From NCBI RefSeq assembly GCF_000973725.1, contig NZ_CP009621.1, positions 558,001 to 622,000 of the forward strand: a stretch of 64,000 nt of DNA, given 5' to 3'. Below, one piece after another: positions 1-8,508 of the stretch. Positions within the stretch are counted from its first letter, which is position 1; every line of letters begins with the position of its first letter. Made by a program: the position numbers and the translations under genes. Origin of the DNA: Pontibacter korlensis. GTDB taxonomy: Bacteria; Bacteroidota; Bacteroidia; Cytophagales; Hymenobacteraceae. The notes beneath the pieces were generated by a model. That model did not search any database. It was not told where the DNA came from and saw only the letters and a list, made by a program, of their open reading frames with translations.

Positions 1-436
1 AGGTCTGTCCATAGGCTCTTACCACACGTTGCCCTCGCTTCTAGATAAGGCACTGGTGAGCCAGACAGTAGAGACGCCTAATGTGCTTAATATCTACCTG
101 CTAGGCAAGGTAGTGCAGGATATGAACCAAAAAGGCGTTGATGCAATACGAAAAGAGACTGAAGCCAAGGCTGAACAGATTTATACTTTCCTGGAGGGCA
201 GCAGCATCTTTTCTCCAGCCGTGGCTAACCCGCAGCACCGGTCTAGGACAACTATTGTAGCCAACACCACCATACCTGCCTCCGAGGTAAACAAGCTATT
301 AGCTCCGTTTGACATGCAGGTAGGCAGTGGATATGGCAAGTATAAAGAGAGCCAGATTCGCATTGCCAACTTCCCGGCACATAGCCCAGAGCAGGTAGAG
401 AGCTTGATTGAGAAGTTAAAGAGTATTTCTGCGTAG
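1..436 (+). CDS. serC: Phosphoserine aminotransferase, C-terminal part (cut by window edge)
   Basis: The reading frame is open from base 2 and runs to the TAG at 434-436, so only about the last 144 residues are present. The segment GSYHTLPSLL, followed by TPNVLNIYLLGKV and the late GSGYGKYKESQIRIANFP, matches the C-terminal small domain of the class V aminotransferases annotated as phosphoserine aminotransferase in Cytophagales. This PLP enzyme converts 3-phosphohydroxypyruvate and glutamate to phosphoserine in serine synthesis. The PLP lysine lies upstream and cannot be seen. A TTG at 29 is only an internal codon. The family is fairly sure; the exact substrate rests on similarity remembered, not searched. 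Confidence 0.75.
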   Translation, partial: GLSIGSYHTLPSLLDKALVSQTVETPNVLNIYLLGKVVQDMNQKGVDAIRKETEAKAEQIYTFLEGSSIFSPAVANPQHRSRTTIVANTTIPASEVNKLLAPFDMQVGSGYGKYKESQIRIANFPAHSPEQVESLIEKLKSISA

Positions 437-455
437 CACTTTAGGATCAGATTAA

Positions 456-656
456 CTACTTAAGGTAAAAGTACCCAAACTCTAAAGCTGTGAGCACTAG
501 AATTAGGGTAAACACCGAGATAAGTACGATACCTGCAGGTCTTAATTTAGATCTGTCCTTCTTCACTATACTTGCTAACAAAAACCAAAAGATCAGAGAC
601 ACACCTACAAGTGCGACTAACACTTTAAGGATTGTTAATGCTATCATAGATATCAA
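456..656 (-). CDS. Small two-helix membrane protein, unknown function
   Basis: This 66-residue ORF has two hydrophobic segments (about residues 4-28 and 42-62) separated by a short basic stretch, KKDRSKLRP, which is typical of a small inner-membrane protein with a cytoplasmic loop. It starts three bases after a 16-bp perfect hairpin and follows the 180-residue membrane protein on the same strand. The hairpin would cover any ribosome-binding site, so expression may be poor or the true start may be Met4. I recognise no family. Confidence 0.45.
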   Translation of the reverse strand: MISMIALTILKVLVALVGVSLIFWFLLASIVKKDRSKLRPAGIVLISVFTLILVLTALEFGYFYLK

Positions 657-658
657 GC

Positions 659-700
659 ACCAGAGAGCTGAACAAGGTATTCCCTGTTCAGCTCTCTGGT
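659..700 (-). terminator. 16-bp perfect hairpin between two small membrane-protein genes
   Basis: Bases 659-674 pair perfectly with 685-700 around a 10-base loop. It lies directly after the stop of the 701-1243 gene. There is no clear U-run on the minus strand, so it may be a stem-only terminator or an RNA stabiliser rather than a classical intrinsic terminator. Confidence 0.55.
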
Positions 701-1243
701 TTAAAAAGTTTCTCTTACCTCCTGCTTAACAAAATTAATGGCGCGGGCAGTAGGATCCTGCTCATTTACCAACACCGTCTCAAGTACACGCTTTGCCAGA
801 TCGGTGCCACGGGCATTCTCGGGTAGTTCCTGGTAAGTTTTGTTGATGAGCGTTACCACATCCTCGCGGGCATGGTTTACCTGCTGCCAGGCCTGCTCAC
901 TCATGTACACCTGCTGCGACATGTTGTGGTTAAATTCATTCCTGATCTCAGAAAGCAGCAGCCTATGATACTCAGCCGCTGTTTGCCCTGCAGGGCTGAC
1001 ACGGAGCAGCAAGTTGCTAGGTGTAATACGCTCCAGTAGCAGCACTATACGCTCATAAGCCTGAAGGCGGATCGACGTAATGGTCTCTCCCCCTTTCCTG
1101 TCCTTTTGCTGCGCTTGCTCGGCACACAAACGATCCTCACGTTCATAGTGCTTTTGCAGCAGGTAGTACAAACCGCCAACCAACACCAAAGCCGGTAAGC
1201 AGAGCTTCAGCAATTCTATTAACAAAGCAAAAAAATCAGCCAT
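701..1243 (-). CDS. Membrane-anchored protein of unknown function
   Basis: This 180-residue protein has one N-terminal transmembrane helix (about residues 5-27) and then a long hydrophilic, mostly helical domain rich in Glu, Gln and Arg, with the recognisable stretch TSIRLQAYERIVLLLERI. That pattern occurs in conserved Bacteroidota proteins of unknown role, so it is probably a real gene. It would sit in the inner membrane with its domain in the cytoplasm. It is followed by a hairpin and a second small membrane ORF. No function can be assigned. Confidence 0.7.
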   Translation of the reverse strand: MADFFALLIELLKLCLPALVLVGGLYYLLQKHYEREDRLCAEQAQQKDRKGGETITSIRLQAYERIVLLLERITPSNLLLRVSPAGQTAAEYHRLLLSEIRNEFNHNMSQQVYMSEQAWQQVNHAREDVVTLINKTYQELPENARGTDLAKRVLETVLVNEQDPTARAINFVKQEVRETF

Positions 1244-1402
1244 TTTGTATCATTTATGAAAGTATAAATATCGCAAAAAATTAATTTAAGATACATGAAT
1301 CATTTTCTAGCTTTACCTGTTTACTAAGTACAGCGCATCACCTGCAAGCATGTTTGTAGATAATTGCGTAAGTTTGTGGCTACAAATAAAGAATTTCATA
1401 CA

Positions 1403-1750
1403 ATGGCAACAGAAACTAAAACTGCACCTATAACCTTGACAGAAAGAGCCTTGGTAGAGGTTAGAAATATAATGAAGGATAAGAACGTACCAGCCGAGTA
1501 TGGTCTGCGTGTAGGCGTGCAGGGTGGTGGCTGTTCAGGTCTTTCTTACCTGTTGGGCTTTGATAAAGCAAAAGATGCTGACGAAACTTATGACCTGGAT
1601 GGTGTAACACTTATTATGGACAAGAAGCACGGCATGTATGTTATGGGCATGGAGGTTGACTTCCAGGATGGCCTGAATGCAAGAGGTTTTACATTTAACA
1701 ACCCACAGGCTACCAGCACTTGTGGTTGCGGAAGCTCATTCTCTGCATAA
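1403..1750 (+). CDS. A-type iron-sulfur cluster carrier (HesB/IscA/ErpA family)
   Basis: This 115-residue protein is an A-type carrier that accepts Fe-S clusters and hands them to apoproteins. The three invariant cysteines are visible: Cys44 in GGGCSGLSY and Cys107 and Cys109 in the C-terminal TCGCGSSF. Length is normal for the family. The frame stays open upstream to 1364, but I choose the ATG at 1403 because the protein then begins directly before the conserved domain, and a TAAGTTTG box at 1369-1376 could serve as the -7 promoter element just ahead of it. No clear -33 element is present. A terminator follows at 1780. It is not beside suf or isc genes here. Confidence 0.92.
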   Translation: MATETKTAPITLTERALVEVRNIMKDKNVPAEYGLRVGVQGGGCSGLSYLLGFDKAKDADETYDLDGVTLIMDKKHGMYVMGMEVDFQDGLNARGFTFNNPQATSTCGCGSSFSA

Positions 1751-1770
1751 TCAAGAAACCTTCTTTCTCT

Positions 1771-2001
1771 TTAGGATAGGCAAAGCCCGGCTGTTTTAGC
1801 TGGGCTTTGCTGTTTTATGGTTGATTGTTCAACTAGATTAGGTCCTCTAAATATTTTGCAGCCAGCCAACACGTACTTTGCAAGTATGCCTGTAGCTACA
1901 AACCCCAGCACTGTAGCCAATACTTTCTCTACAAGAGTGTCAATTTGCAGCAACGGAAAGCCAAGCATCAAAATGACATGTAGTATGAACCCGTTGTCCA
2001 T
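1771..2001 (-). CDS. Possible small membrane protein (doubtful)
   Basis: This 76-residue ORF has a hydrophobic first half (two possible membrane segments, about residues 4-20 and 24-48) and sits just downstream of the ChaN-like gene on the same strand. Against it, the last residues are encoded by the terminator hairpin at 1780-1810, and I recognise no family. Treat it as a weak candidate. Confidence 0.3.
   Translation of the reverse strand: MDNGFILHVILMLGFPLLQIDTLVEKVLATVLGFVATGILAKYVLAGCKIFRGPNLVEQSTIKQQSPAKTAGLCLS
1780..1816 (+). terminator. Intrinsic terminator after the A-type carrier gene
   Basis: Bases 1780-1792 pair with 1798-1810 (13 bp, one G-U) around a GTTTT loop, followed by TGTTTTA. 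Confidence 0.8.
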
Positions 2002-2029
2002 TTACTTCTTCGTAAACTAGCAGCAGTGG

Positions 2030-2911
2030 TTAATATGTTTTGGTCATGGTGGCGGGCACTACAAGTATAAAATCCGCCTTTTTCTTATGTTCGTTAGCTA
2101 GTGATTCCACGCTCTCCTGAGTTACAGTCGTGATGGTAAGGGTGTTTAGCTGTGGTTGCTCCTGCTTCAGGTACCAGCCAATTCCTTCAAAATTATCAGA
2201 GTGATAGGCACCATTCAGGTGAAGCACCTGCCTCCCCTGCCGTACTTGCCCAAGTATAAAATGCGCCATCGTAGCATCTTTCAATGCCTGCGCCTGCACA
2301 ATGTTCAAGCTCTTAGTATTGCCATGCGTGCTGCTGCCAAACATCGATAGCATGTTCTTATACCCAGACAGCTTCATATCTACTGTAATCGGTAGCGGGG
2401 CTATGTACTTTTTTGCCTCCTCCGACAAGCTTTCCAAAGCAGCCAAGCTGCCGCCCGAAACCATGGCAGCATAGCGACGTGGTACATTTGTGGCGATAAA
2501 TGGTAATTTCTGCTCTTGTGCATAACGCACTATGGGTCTGTAGTCGGTGGCGTAGTTTGGCCATGGCCGCGACTCCTGCTCAAAGTTTTTCTCTGGTACC
2601 TGCCCTGCCAGAAACTCATTTAGTACTAGCTGTACATCTGTTTCAAACATCTCAGCTCCAATGGCAAACTTACCAGTATTTGCCTGATGCAGGTCCTTGG
2701 CCAGTTCCAGTTGCAGCCAATGCGCAATAGGGTTGTTGTGCTGCTCACCAAACAGGACCACATCAGCCTTCTCCAGTTCATTCAGCATTTTACCATAGCT
2801 TATGCTTTTTCCCTCTGCGGTAAACAGGCGGTACGCAGGCTTGTCTTTTTTCTGAGCCATGGCAATGGTTGTTATGGCGATAAAGAGAAGTGTCAGAAAA
2901 TTATACTTCAT
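2030..2911 (-). CDS. ChaN-like (DUF399) exported protein
   Basis: This 293-residue protein has an N-terminal signal peptide ending near AMAQ (residue 19). It carries the conserved ChaN/DUF399 blocks in order: LFGEQHNNPIAH, GAEMFETD, NVPRRYA, LKDATMAHF and HLNGAYHSD. ChaN of Campylobacter is a haem-binding lipoprotein linked to iron uptake, and the fold is shared with the TIKI/TraB hydrolase superfamily, so the role could be haem binding or hydrolysis. The signal peptide lacks a lipobox cysteine, so here it is probably soluble in the periplasm. It is a single gene in front of the doubtful 76-residue ORF; no haem transport genes flank it. Confidence 0.82.
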   Translation of the reverse strand: MKYNFLTLLFIAITTIAMAQKKDKPAYRLFTAEGKSISYGKMLNELEKADVVLFGEQHNNPIAHWLQLELAKDLHQANTGKFAIGAEMFETDVQLVLNEFLAGQVPEKNFEQESRPWPNYATDYRPIVRYAQEQKLPFIATNVPRRYAAMVSGGSLAALESLSEEAKKYIAPLPITVDMKLSGYKNMLSMFGSSTHGNTKSLNIVQAQALKDATMAHFILGQVRQGRQVLHLNGAYHSDNFEGIGWYLKQEQPQLNTLTITTVTQESVESLANEHKKKADFILVVPATMTKTY

Positions 2912-2947
2912 GTACTTTGAATCAATAATTATACTTTAAGATAACAA

Positions 2948-2978
2948 CAATAGCCGGCACTTAGGGCACCGGCTATTG
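2948..2978 (-). terminator. Hairpin after the ABC exporter operon
   Basis: Bases 2948-2957 pair with 2969-2978 (10 bp perfect) in the gap between the permease gene and the ChaN-like gene. The U-run is weak. Confidence 0.6.
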
Positions 2979-3002
2979 GTATAATGCACGAATCCTTGAA
3001 GG

Positions 3003-4361
3003 CTAAACCCTATAAAACAGCCACTTTGATAGCTCTTTGTAGTTTACTTTTTTGCCATACATCAGGATGCCTACACGATATATGCGGCTGGCAATCCAGG
3101 TGGTGAAGATAAAGCCTCCAACGAGCAGCCCCATCGACAGCAGTAACTCCCAGGCAGGCACCCCAAACGGTACACGCACCATCATCACGATCGGAGAGGT
3201 GATCGGTATGATAGACATCCAAAACGCTACAGGCCCATCAGGGTTTTTTAGCACAATAGAGTATGACATGATAAAGGCTATGACCAGCGGAATAGTAATC
3301 GGCATCATGAACTGCTGCGTGTCGGTTTCGTTATCTACAGCAGCTCCAATGGCTCCGAAAAGAGAGCCGTAAAGCAGGTATCCTCCCAAGAAGTAAAACA
3401 GGAAGCACCCAAAAATAAGCCCAACCGGAAGGTTAGCAAAGCTTGTTTTGATGTCTTTGAACGTACTGGCAAACTCGTCCTGGTCTTCCGGGTTATCAAC
3501 TGCAGTTCCCGCATCGGCCTCCACGCTTTCGCCTTGCGCTGCCATCTGGCCAGCGGCGTATTGCGCGGCAGGCGACGGAGCAGCATCTATGCCGAAGGCA
3601 GCTGAAACAGCCGTTACTGCCAAAAACGAAAGTATAATCCAGAGCAGAAACTGGGTAAGCCCTACTGCCGCTATACCTACAATCTTGCCCATCATTAGCT
3701 GAAATGGCTTAACTGAGGAAATCATTACCTCCACAATGCGGTTTGTCTTTTCCTCAATCACGCCACGCATTATCTGTACTCCATACATAAAGATGAAGAA
3801 GTAGATAATCACAGCCCCTATCACACCGGCTACTGAGGTGATGATAGCGTTATTGTCCTTCTCTCCTTGGTTACTCAGGTTGATGGCTGTCAGCTTTACA
3901 TTAGCCTGAATCTTATCAAGCGTTGCGCGGTCGAGGCCGGAAGCCAGGTAGCGCTGGCTTTCAATCTCGTTTTCCAGGATGTTCTCCAGGCGCACCTGGG
4001 TTTGTATGCTAATGTTTTTTTGACCATACACAGTAAAGCCTTGAGGGTCTTCCAGGCTCATTTTCGGAATGTAAAGCAGAGCTGTATTATCTGTTTCCTG
4101 GTAGAGCAGCTTTGCCTGCTCCAGCGAGCCCGCCAGTGGTATAAACTTCAGGTCTTGCTTGTTCTGCAGTTTTCCTTCAAACAGACCGCTCTCATCCAGC
4201 ACCATCACCGTCTCTGTTTCGTCTGACATGCTGATGAGCAGGCCCGGCAGAATCATGAATGTAGCCAGCAACAGCGGTGTCAGTAGCGTCATGATGATGA
4301 AGCTCTTTTTACGAACACGCGTCAGGTACTCGCGCTGTACGATCAACCAGATTTTAGACAT
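3003..4361 (-). CDS. ABC-2 type permease, NatB-like
   Basis: This 452-residue inner-membrane protein is the permease of an ABC exporter. An N-terminal helix (about 20-45) is followed by a large extracytoplasmic domain (about 50-175) and then a cluster of five or six helices to residue 440, the layout of the ABC-2/NatB (sodium or drug efflux) group. The conserved stretch MRGVIEEKTNRIVEVMISSV before the second membrane half is typical of this group. A low-complexity Ala/Glu/Asp insert lies near residues 270-300. Its start overlaps the end of the ATPase gene by 8 bases, so both are translationally coupled. The substrate cannot be read from sequence. Confidence 0.88.
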   Translation of the reverse strand: MSKIWLIVQREYLTRVRKKSFIIMTLLTPLLLATFMILPGLLISMSDETETVMVLDESGLFEGKLQNKQDLKFIPLAGSLEQAKLLYQETDNTALLYIPKMSLEDPQGFTVYGQKNISIQTQVRLENILENEIESQRYLASGLDRATLDKIQANVKLTAINLSNQGEKDNNAIITSVAGVIGAVIIYFFIFMYGVQIMRGVIEEKTNRIVEVMISSVKPFQLMMGKIVGIAAVGLTQFLLWIILSFLAVTAVSAAFGIDAAPSPAAQYAAGQMAAQGESVEADAGTAVDNPEDQDEFASTFKDIKTSFANLPVGLIFGCFLFYFLGGYLLYGSLFGAIGAAVDNETDTQQFMMPITIPLVIAFIMSYSIVLKNPDGPVAFWMSIIPITSPIVMMVRVPFGVPAWELLLSMGLLVGGFIFTTWIASRIYRVGILMYGKKVNYKELSKWLFYRV

Positions 4362-5265
4362 GGTGGGTTTCCTTTACTTTACGGATGAAGATTTCGTTTA
4401 TACTAGGCACAAGCTCTACAAAAGAGTGTACCTCTACGCGCTGAATCAGGTAACGCAGCAAATCGTTTGGAGAAGTATTATTCAACAGCTTTATGTTCGC
4501 TCTGAAGATGCCATGGTTATCATGCTGCTCCAGCACCTCTAAATCGGGAGAGGTTACCATCAGGTGCCCTTTGCCAATTACCTGGTAAGTGTCTGTTTTG
4601 TAGGCATCCCTAATCTCCTTCACCGACCCATCCAGCACTTTTCTGGAGCGGTTAATCAGGGCAATGTTATCGCACAGCTCCTCTACTGATTCCATACGGT
4701 GCGTGGAGAAAATGATGGTAGCTCCTTTTTCCCGCAGGCTCAATATCTCATCTTTTATCAGGTTAGCATTGATTGGGTCGAAACCAGAGAAAGGCTCATC
4801 CAGAATAATCAGCGAGGGCTCGTGCAGCACCGTAGCAATAAACTGCACCTTTTGCTGCATTCCTTTCGAAAGATCCTCAATATTCTTACCCAGCCACTCG
4901 CGTATCTCAAAGCGATCTACCCATGCTTTGATGCGTGCTGTAGCCTCACTCTTGCTCAAGCCTTTCAGTTGAGCTAAGTATAGCAGCTGCTCCCCTACCT
5001 TCATCTTCTTATACAAGCCCCGCTCCTCTGGCAAATACCCCATGTCTTTGATGTGGTCCGGCCTGAGGCGCTCGCCTTTGAAATAAACTGCTCCGCTATC
5101 GGCACCAGTTATTTGAGTAATAATTCGGATAAGAGAAGTCTTTCCCGCACCATTTGGGCCCAGCAAGCCAAAAATGCAACCCTGCGGTATCTCAAAGCTT
5201 ACATTATCAAGGGCTGTGTGGTTTGCGTAGGACTTGGTTACGCTGTCAATTTTCAGAATGCTCAA
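4354..5265 (-). CDS. ABC exporter ATP-binding protein, NatA-like
   Basis: This is the ATPase partner of the downstream permease. Visible motifs are Walker A GPNGAGKTS, the Q-loop region YLPEERGLY, the ABC signature LSKGMQQK, Walker B LIILDEPFSG and the H-loop STHRM; a C-terminal extension follows, as in the NatA/DUF4162 group. The frame opens at a TTG at 5289, but a TTG at 5265 gives MSILKIDSVTKSY, the usual start of the domain. A TATATTTG -7 box at 5287-5294 would place transcription start downstream of 5289, so I choose 5265. No ATG fits. Confidence 0.88.
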   Translation of the reverse strand: MSILKIDSVTKSYANHTALDNVSFEIPQGCIFGLLGPNGAGKTSLIRIITQITGADSGAVYFKGERLRPDHIKDMGYLPEERGLYKKMKVGEQLLYLAQLKGLSKSEATARIKAWVDRFEIREWLGKNIEDLSKGMQQKVQFIATVLHEPSLIILDEPFSGFDPINANLIKDEILSLREKGATIIFSTHRMESVEELCDNIALINRSRKVLDGSVKEIRDAYKTDTYQVIGKGHLMVTSPDLEVLEQHDNHGIFRANIKLLNNTSPNDLLRYLIQRVEVHSFVELVPSINEIFIRKVKETHHV

Positions 5266-5286
5266 GGTGGTCTGATTTTGTTTACT

Positions 5287-5294
5287 CAAATATA
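5287..5294 (-). promoter_or_regulatory. Candidate -7 promoter element for the ABC exporter
   Basis: On the minus strand this reads TATATTTG, a full match to the Bacteroidota -7 consensus TAnnTTTG. No good -33 element is visible. It supports the TTG start at 5265. Confidence 0.45.
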
Positions 5295-5474
5295 AATAAT
5301 ATGTAGTAGAGTATACCAGAAGGACTATACTTAATCGACTAAGGCTACTTTCATGCAGATAAAACAGCGGATGAGGTGGTTTAGTGGGAATGTCTCTTAA
5401 GAATTTCCTCTAACGCGACAGGCTCAGCTTATAGGCAACACCTTGGTAGTAAACCTGTGCCTGCGGCAGGACAA

Positions 5475-5515
5475 AGAAAAAGCCCGGCCTTCCACTTATA
5501 CGGGAAAACCGGGCT
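5475..5515 (-). terminator. Intrinsic terminator after dnaJ
   Basis: Bases 5481-5487 pair with 5509-5515 across a long loop, and the minus-strand transcript continues into TTTTTCTTTG. Confidence 0.65.
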
Positions 5516-5539
5516 AAAACTATAGTTCAGGAAGGTCTT

Positions 5540-6685
5540 TTATTGGAAGTAGTCTTTTACCTTCTCAAAGAATCCTTTCTCATTCTTGCCTGGATTTGGC
5601 GTGAAGTTAGCAGAGTAACGCAGGCCTTCCAGCACTGCTTTCTCATCGCTTGTCAGTGACTTCGGAGTCCAAACGTTCACATGAATCAGCTGGTCGCCTT
5701 TGCCGTAGCCGTTTATGTCCTGAATACCTTTGCCACGCAGTCTGAAGATCTCGCCGCTTTGTGTACCTGGTTTGATAGTAATTTTCACCTTACCAGTAAT
5801 AGTTGGCACCTCTACCTCTGCACCCAGGGCAGCATCAATAAAGCTGATGTACTGCTCGTAGATAACGTTATTACCTTCGCGCTTCAAGGTTGGGTGTGGC
5901 TCCTCCTCAATCTGGATTAGCAGGTCGCCTGGCACACCACCACGCTCTGGTACGTTACCCTTGCCGCTCATAGATAGCTGCATGCCATCCATTACACCGC
6001 CTGGTACGTTTATCGTAATCACCTCTTCCTGTAGCTGTCGGCCGCTGCCATGGCAAGTTTCGCAATTGCTGGTTACAATACGACCTTCGCCGTTACAGGT
6101 AGGGCATGTTGAGGTTGATACCATCTGACCCAGCATAGTATTTACTACCTTACGAACCTGACCTGAGCCCTGGCAGGTACCGCAGGTCTGCATATCAGTA
6201 CCGTTCTTGGCGCCGTTACCCCCGCAGGTGCTACAAGCTACGTAACGTTTTACCTTTATCTTTTTCTCTACGCCGTTGGCTATCTCCTCCAGGTTAAGTT
6301 TCAGCTTGATGCGTAGGTTAGACCCTTTGCGCATACGGCGCCCTCCGCCAGAGCGTCCGGCGCCTCCAAAGAAGCTTTCAAAGCCGCCTCCGCCAAAGAT
6401 ATCGCCAAACTGCGAGAAGATATCGTCCATGTTCATACCACCGCCGCCGCCGAAGCCGCCGTTCATGCCCTGGTGACCGAACTGGTCATAACGCTGGCGC
6501 TTCTGCTGGTCGCTCAGCACCTCGTATGCCTCTGCTGCCTCTTTGAACTTGTCTTCGGCAGTAGGGTCGTCCGGGTTCTTATCGGGGTGGTACTTGATGG
6601 CGATTTTGCGGTAAGCTTTTTTTATCTCCTCCTGCGTGGCATTCTTGCTTACTCCCAAAACCTCATAATAATCTCTCTTAGCCAT
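5540..6685 (-). CDS. dnaJ: Chaperone protein DnaJ
   Basis: This full-length 381-residue type I J-protein stimulates the ATPase of DnaK and binds unfolded clients. The J domain (residues 1-70) has the essential HPD in [11 protein letters not shown] Gly/Phe-rich linker follows (about 75-125). The zinc domain (about 145-215) has all four CxxCxGxG repeats: [24 protein letters not shown] and CETCHGSG. Two substrate-binding beta domains follow. It starts 3 bases after the grpE stop, so the two genes form one operon; dnaK is not in the window. Confidence 0.98.
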   Translation of the reverse strand: MAKRDYYEVLGVSKNATQEEIKKAYRKIAIKYHPDKNPDDPTAEDKFKEAAEAYEVLSDQQKRQRYDQFGHQGMNGGFGGGGGMNMDDIFSQFGDIFGGGGFESFFGGAGRSGGGRRMRKGSNLRIKLKLNLEEIANGVEKKIKVKRYVACSTCGGNGAKNGTDMQTCGTCQGSGQVRKVVNTMLGQMVSTSTCPTCNGEGRIVTSNCETCHGSGRQLQEEVITINVPGGVMDGMQLSMSGKGNVPERGGVPGDLLIQIEEEPHPTLKREGNNVIYEQYISFIDAALGAEVEVPTITGKVKITIKPGTQSGEIFRLRGKGIQDINGYGKGDQLIHVNVWTPKSLTSDEKAVLEGLRYSANFTPNPGKNEKGFFEKVKDYFQ

Positions 6686-6688
6686 AGC

Positions 6689-7264
6689 TTACGCTCCTAT
6701 TACTACTTTCGCGAATCGGATCACCTTCTCGTTCAGCGTGTATCCTTTTTCAATTACATCTACAATTTTGCCTTTCAGCTCTTCAGACGGAGCCGGAATC
6801 TGCGTTACCGCCTCGTGGAAGTCGCTGTCGAAGTCATCTCCAGCCTTTGTATCCATTGGCTTCAGCCCCTTTTGCACTGTTACATGCTTTAGTTTATGGA
6901 ACACAAGCTCCAAACCCTGCAGCATGGTATCCACGTCTTTGGTTGTTTCCATCGACTGGCGCGCACGCTCCATGTCATCCAGTACTGGCAGGAGTTCACT
7001 CATCGTCTCCTGGTTAGCCGTTTTAATCAGCTCCAGGCGCTCTTTAGCAGTGCGGCGACGGAAGTTTTCAAACTCTGCCATCAGGCGCACAAATTTATCT
7101 TTCATCTCTGCCAACTCTACGGCCGTATTATCTCCCTGCGATTCAGCAGTAGTTTCTTCAGCTGTTTCGTCCACCTGATTCAGTTCCTCTTCAGTGGTTG
7201 CATTGGCAGTATTTTCCTGCAATTCCTCTTGTTCCTGCTCCTTTTTAATATCTTTATCTGACAT
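6689..7264 (-). CDS. grpE: Nucleotide exchange factor GrpE
   Basis: This 191-residue protein exchanges ADP for ATP on DnaK. The first 50 residues are a very acidic Glu/Gln-rich tail; a long coiled coil (about 50-125) with KFVRLMAEFENFRRRTAKE, the GrpE hallmark, leads to the C-terminal beta domain with the GYTLNEKVIRFAKVVIG signature. Length and order are normal. It is first in the grpE-dnaJ operon. A near-palindrome with a sigma-54-like element lies about 60-85 bases upstream (7324-7348). Confidence 0.97.
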   Translation of the reverse strand: MSDKDIKKEQEQEELQENTANATTEEELNQVDETAEETTAESQGDNTAVELAEMKDKFVRLMAEFENFRRRTAKERLELIKTANQETMSELLPVLDDMERARQSMETTKDVDTMLQGLELVFHKLKHVTVQKGLKPMDTKAGDDFDSDFHEAVTQIPAPSEELKGKIVDVIEKGYTLNEKVIRFAKVVIGA

Positions 7265-7323
7265 AATGCCTTAAAAAAGTTGGGTTGATTGGTCTATATT
7301 GTCTTTTCAATTGTCTTGCCAAA

Positions 7324-7348
7324 CAAAAGAGTGTGCCAGATTGACACA
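7324..7348 (-). promoter_or_regulatory. Possible heat-shock/sigma-54-like promoter of grpE-dnaJ
   Basis: The minus strand reads TGTGTCA-ATC-TGGCACA and then CTCTTTTG. The first part is a 7-3-7 near-palindrome with one mismatch (7332-7348). TGGCAC followed after ten bases by TG at the expected -12 position resembles a sigma-54 promoter (TGGCAC-N5-TTGC) with an imperfect -12. The role is inferred only from position and pattern. Confidence 0.35.
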
Positions 7349-7424
7349 AGTTAATCGTTTCGCTGCAAGGTAGTTCAAAGTCTAATCTTTGATATAACCT
7401 AACAACCTGTGGCAGACGTTTTAA

Positions 7425-7460
7425 AAAAAATCGGTAGCAAGCTTTGCAGCCTCTACCGAT
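7425..7460 (-). terminator. Intrinsic terminator after obg
   Basis: Bases 7430-7437 pair with 7453-7460, and the minus-strand transcript continues into an eight-base U-run. Confidence 0.75.
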
Positions 7461-7491
7461 CCTTTAGTTTATACTTTAAACTGGGCTGTTC

Positions 7492-8484
7492 TTAACTGTT
7501 GAGTGTATCCCAGATTATGTCCTTAAGCTTGGTGATGTTCTTACCCGTAATGCTGGAAATAAACACAGTTGGTAAATCCTCCGGCAAAGTTCTTCGCATT
7601 TCCTCCTCCAGCTCCTCATCCAGCATGTCGGATTTGGTGATGGCAAGTATGCGCTTTTTATCCAGCAGCTCTGGATTATAGGTCTCGAGCTCGTTTAACA
7701 GCACCTTGTACTCCTCGGCAATGTCTGCACTCTCACAGGAAACCATAAACAACAGTATGGAGTTCCGTTCGATGTGGCGCAAAAACCGCAGCCCCAGCCC
7801 TTTTCCTTCCGAAGCTCCTTCGATGATACCCGGAATATCGGCCATCACAAAGGATTTGTAGTCGCGGTAGGCTACTACACCCAGATTAGGCTCCAGTGTA
7901 GTAAAAGCGTAGTTCGCAATTTTAGGCTTAGCAGCCGAAACAACCGACAGCAGTGTAGATTTACCAGCATTCGGGAAACCTACCAGACCAACATCGGCCA
8001 AAAGCTTCAGTTCCAGAACTACCCATTCCTCTATACCTGGCTCGCCTGGCTGGGCATAGCGCGGTGTTTGGTTTGTTGGCGACTTAAAATGGGCGTTACC
8101 CAAGCCACCTCTACCCCCAGGGGTAAGTATAATTTCCTGCCCGTCTTCTGTGATTTCGCACATGATTTCGCCGGTTTCGGCATTTCGGGCAATTGTTCCA
8201 AGTGGAACCTCCAGCACTTCATCTTTGCCTTGTGCACCAGTCGAGTGGCTAGGGCCCCCGTTCTGTCCATTTTCAGCAATCACATGTTTTCGGTACTGCA
8301 GGTGCAGCAACGTCCATAACTGGGAGTTACCGCGAAGTATGACATGCCCACCACGGCCTCCGTCACCCCCATCAGGGCCACCTTTTGCCGTCTTCTTATC
8401 GCGATGCAAGTGTGCGGAACCTCCACCACCATGCCCGGAACGTGAGCAGACCTTAACGTAGTCTATAAAGTTACTTGATGCCAA
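7492..8484 (-). CDS. obg: GTPase Obg/CgtA
   Basis: This 330-residue ribosome-associated GTPase acts in 50S assembly and growth control. The Obg fold (residues 1-157) has its glycine-rich turns, such as [10 protein letters not shown] and [11 protein letters not shown]. The G domain has G1 [10 protein letters not shown]3 DIPGI, G4 TKSD and a G5-like SSITG. It lacks the extra C-terminal OCT domain, as is common in Bacteroidota. It starts 24 bases after adk, in what looks like an hpt-adk-obg operon. Confidence 0.97.
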   Translation of the reverse strand: MASSNFIDYVKVCSRSGHGGGGSAHLHRDKKTAKGGPDGGDGGRGGHVILRGNSQLWTLLHLQYRKHVIAENGQNGGPSHSTGAQGKDEVLEVPLGTIARNAETGEIMCEITEDGQEIILTPGGRGGLGNAHFKSPTNQTPRYAQPGEPGIEEWVVLELKLLADVGLVGFPNAGKSTLLSVVSAAKPKIANYAFTTLEPNLGVVAYRDYKSFVMADIPGIIEGASEGKGLGLRFLRHIERNSILLFMVSCESADIAEEYKVLLNELETYNPELLDKKRILAITKSDMLDEELEEEMRRTLPEDLPTVFISSITGKNITKLKDIIWDTLNS

Positions 8485-8508
8485 ATTTTTCTTTAAGCCT
8501 GTAGCTTA

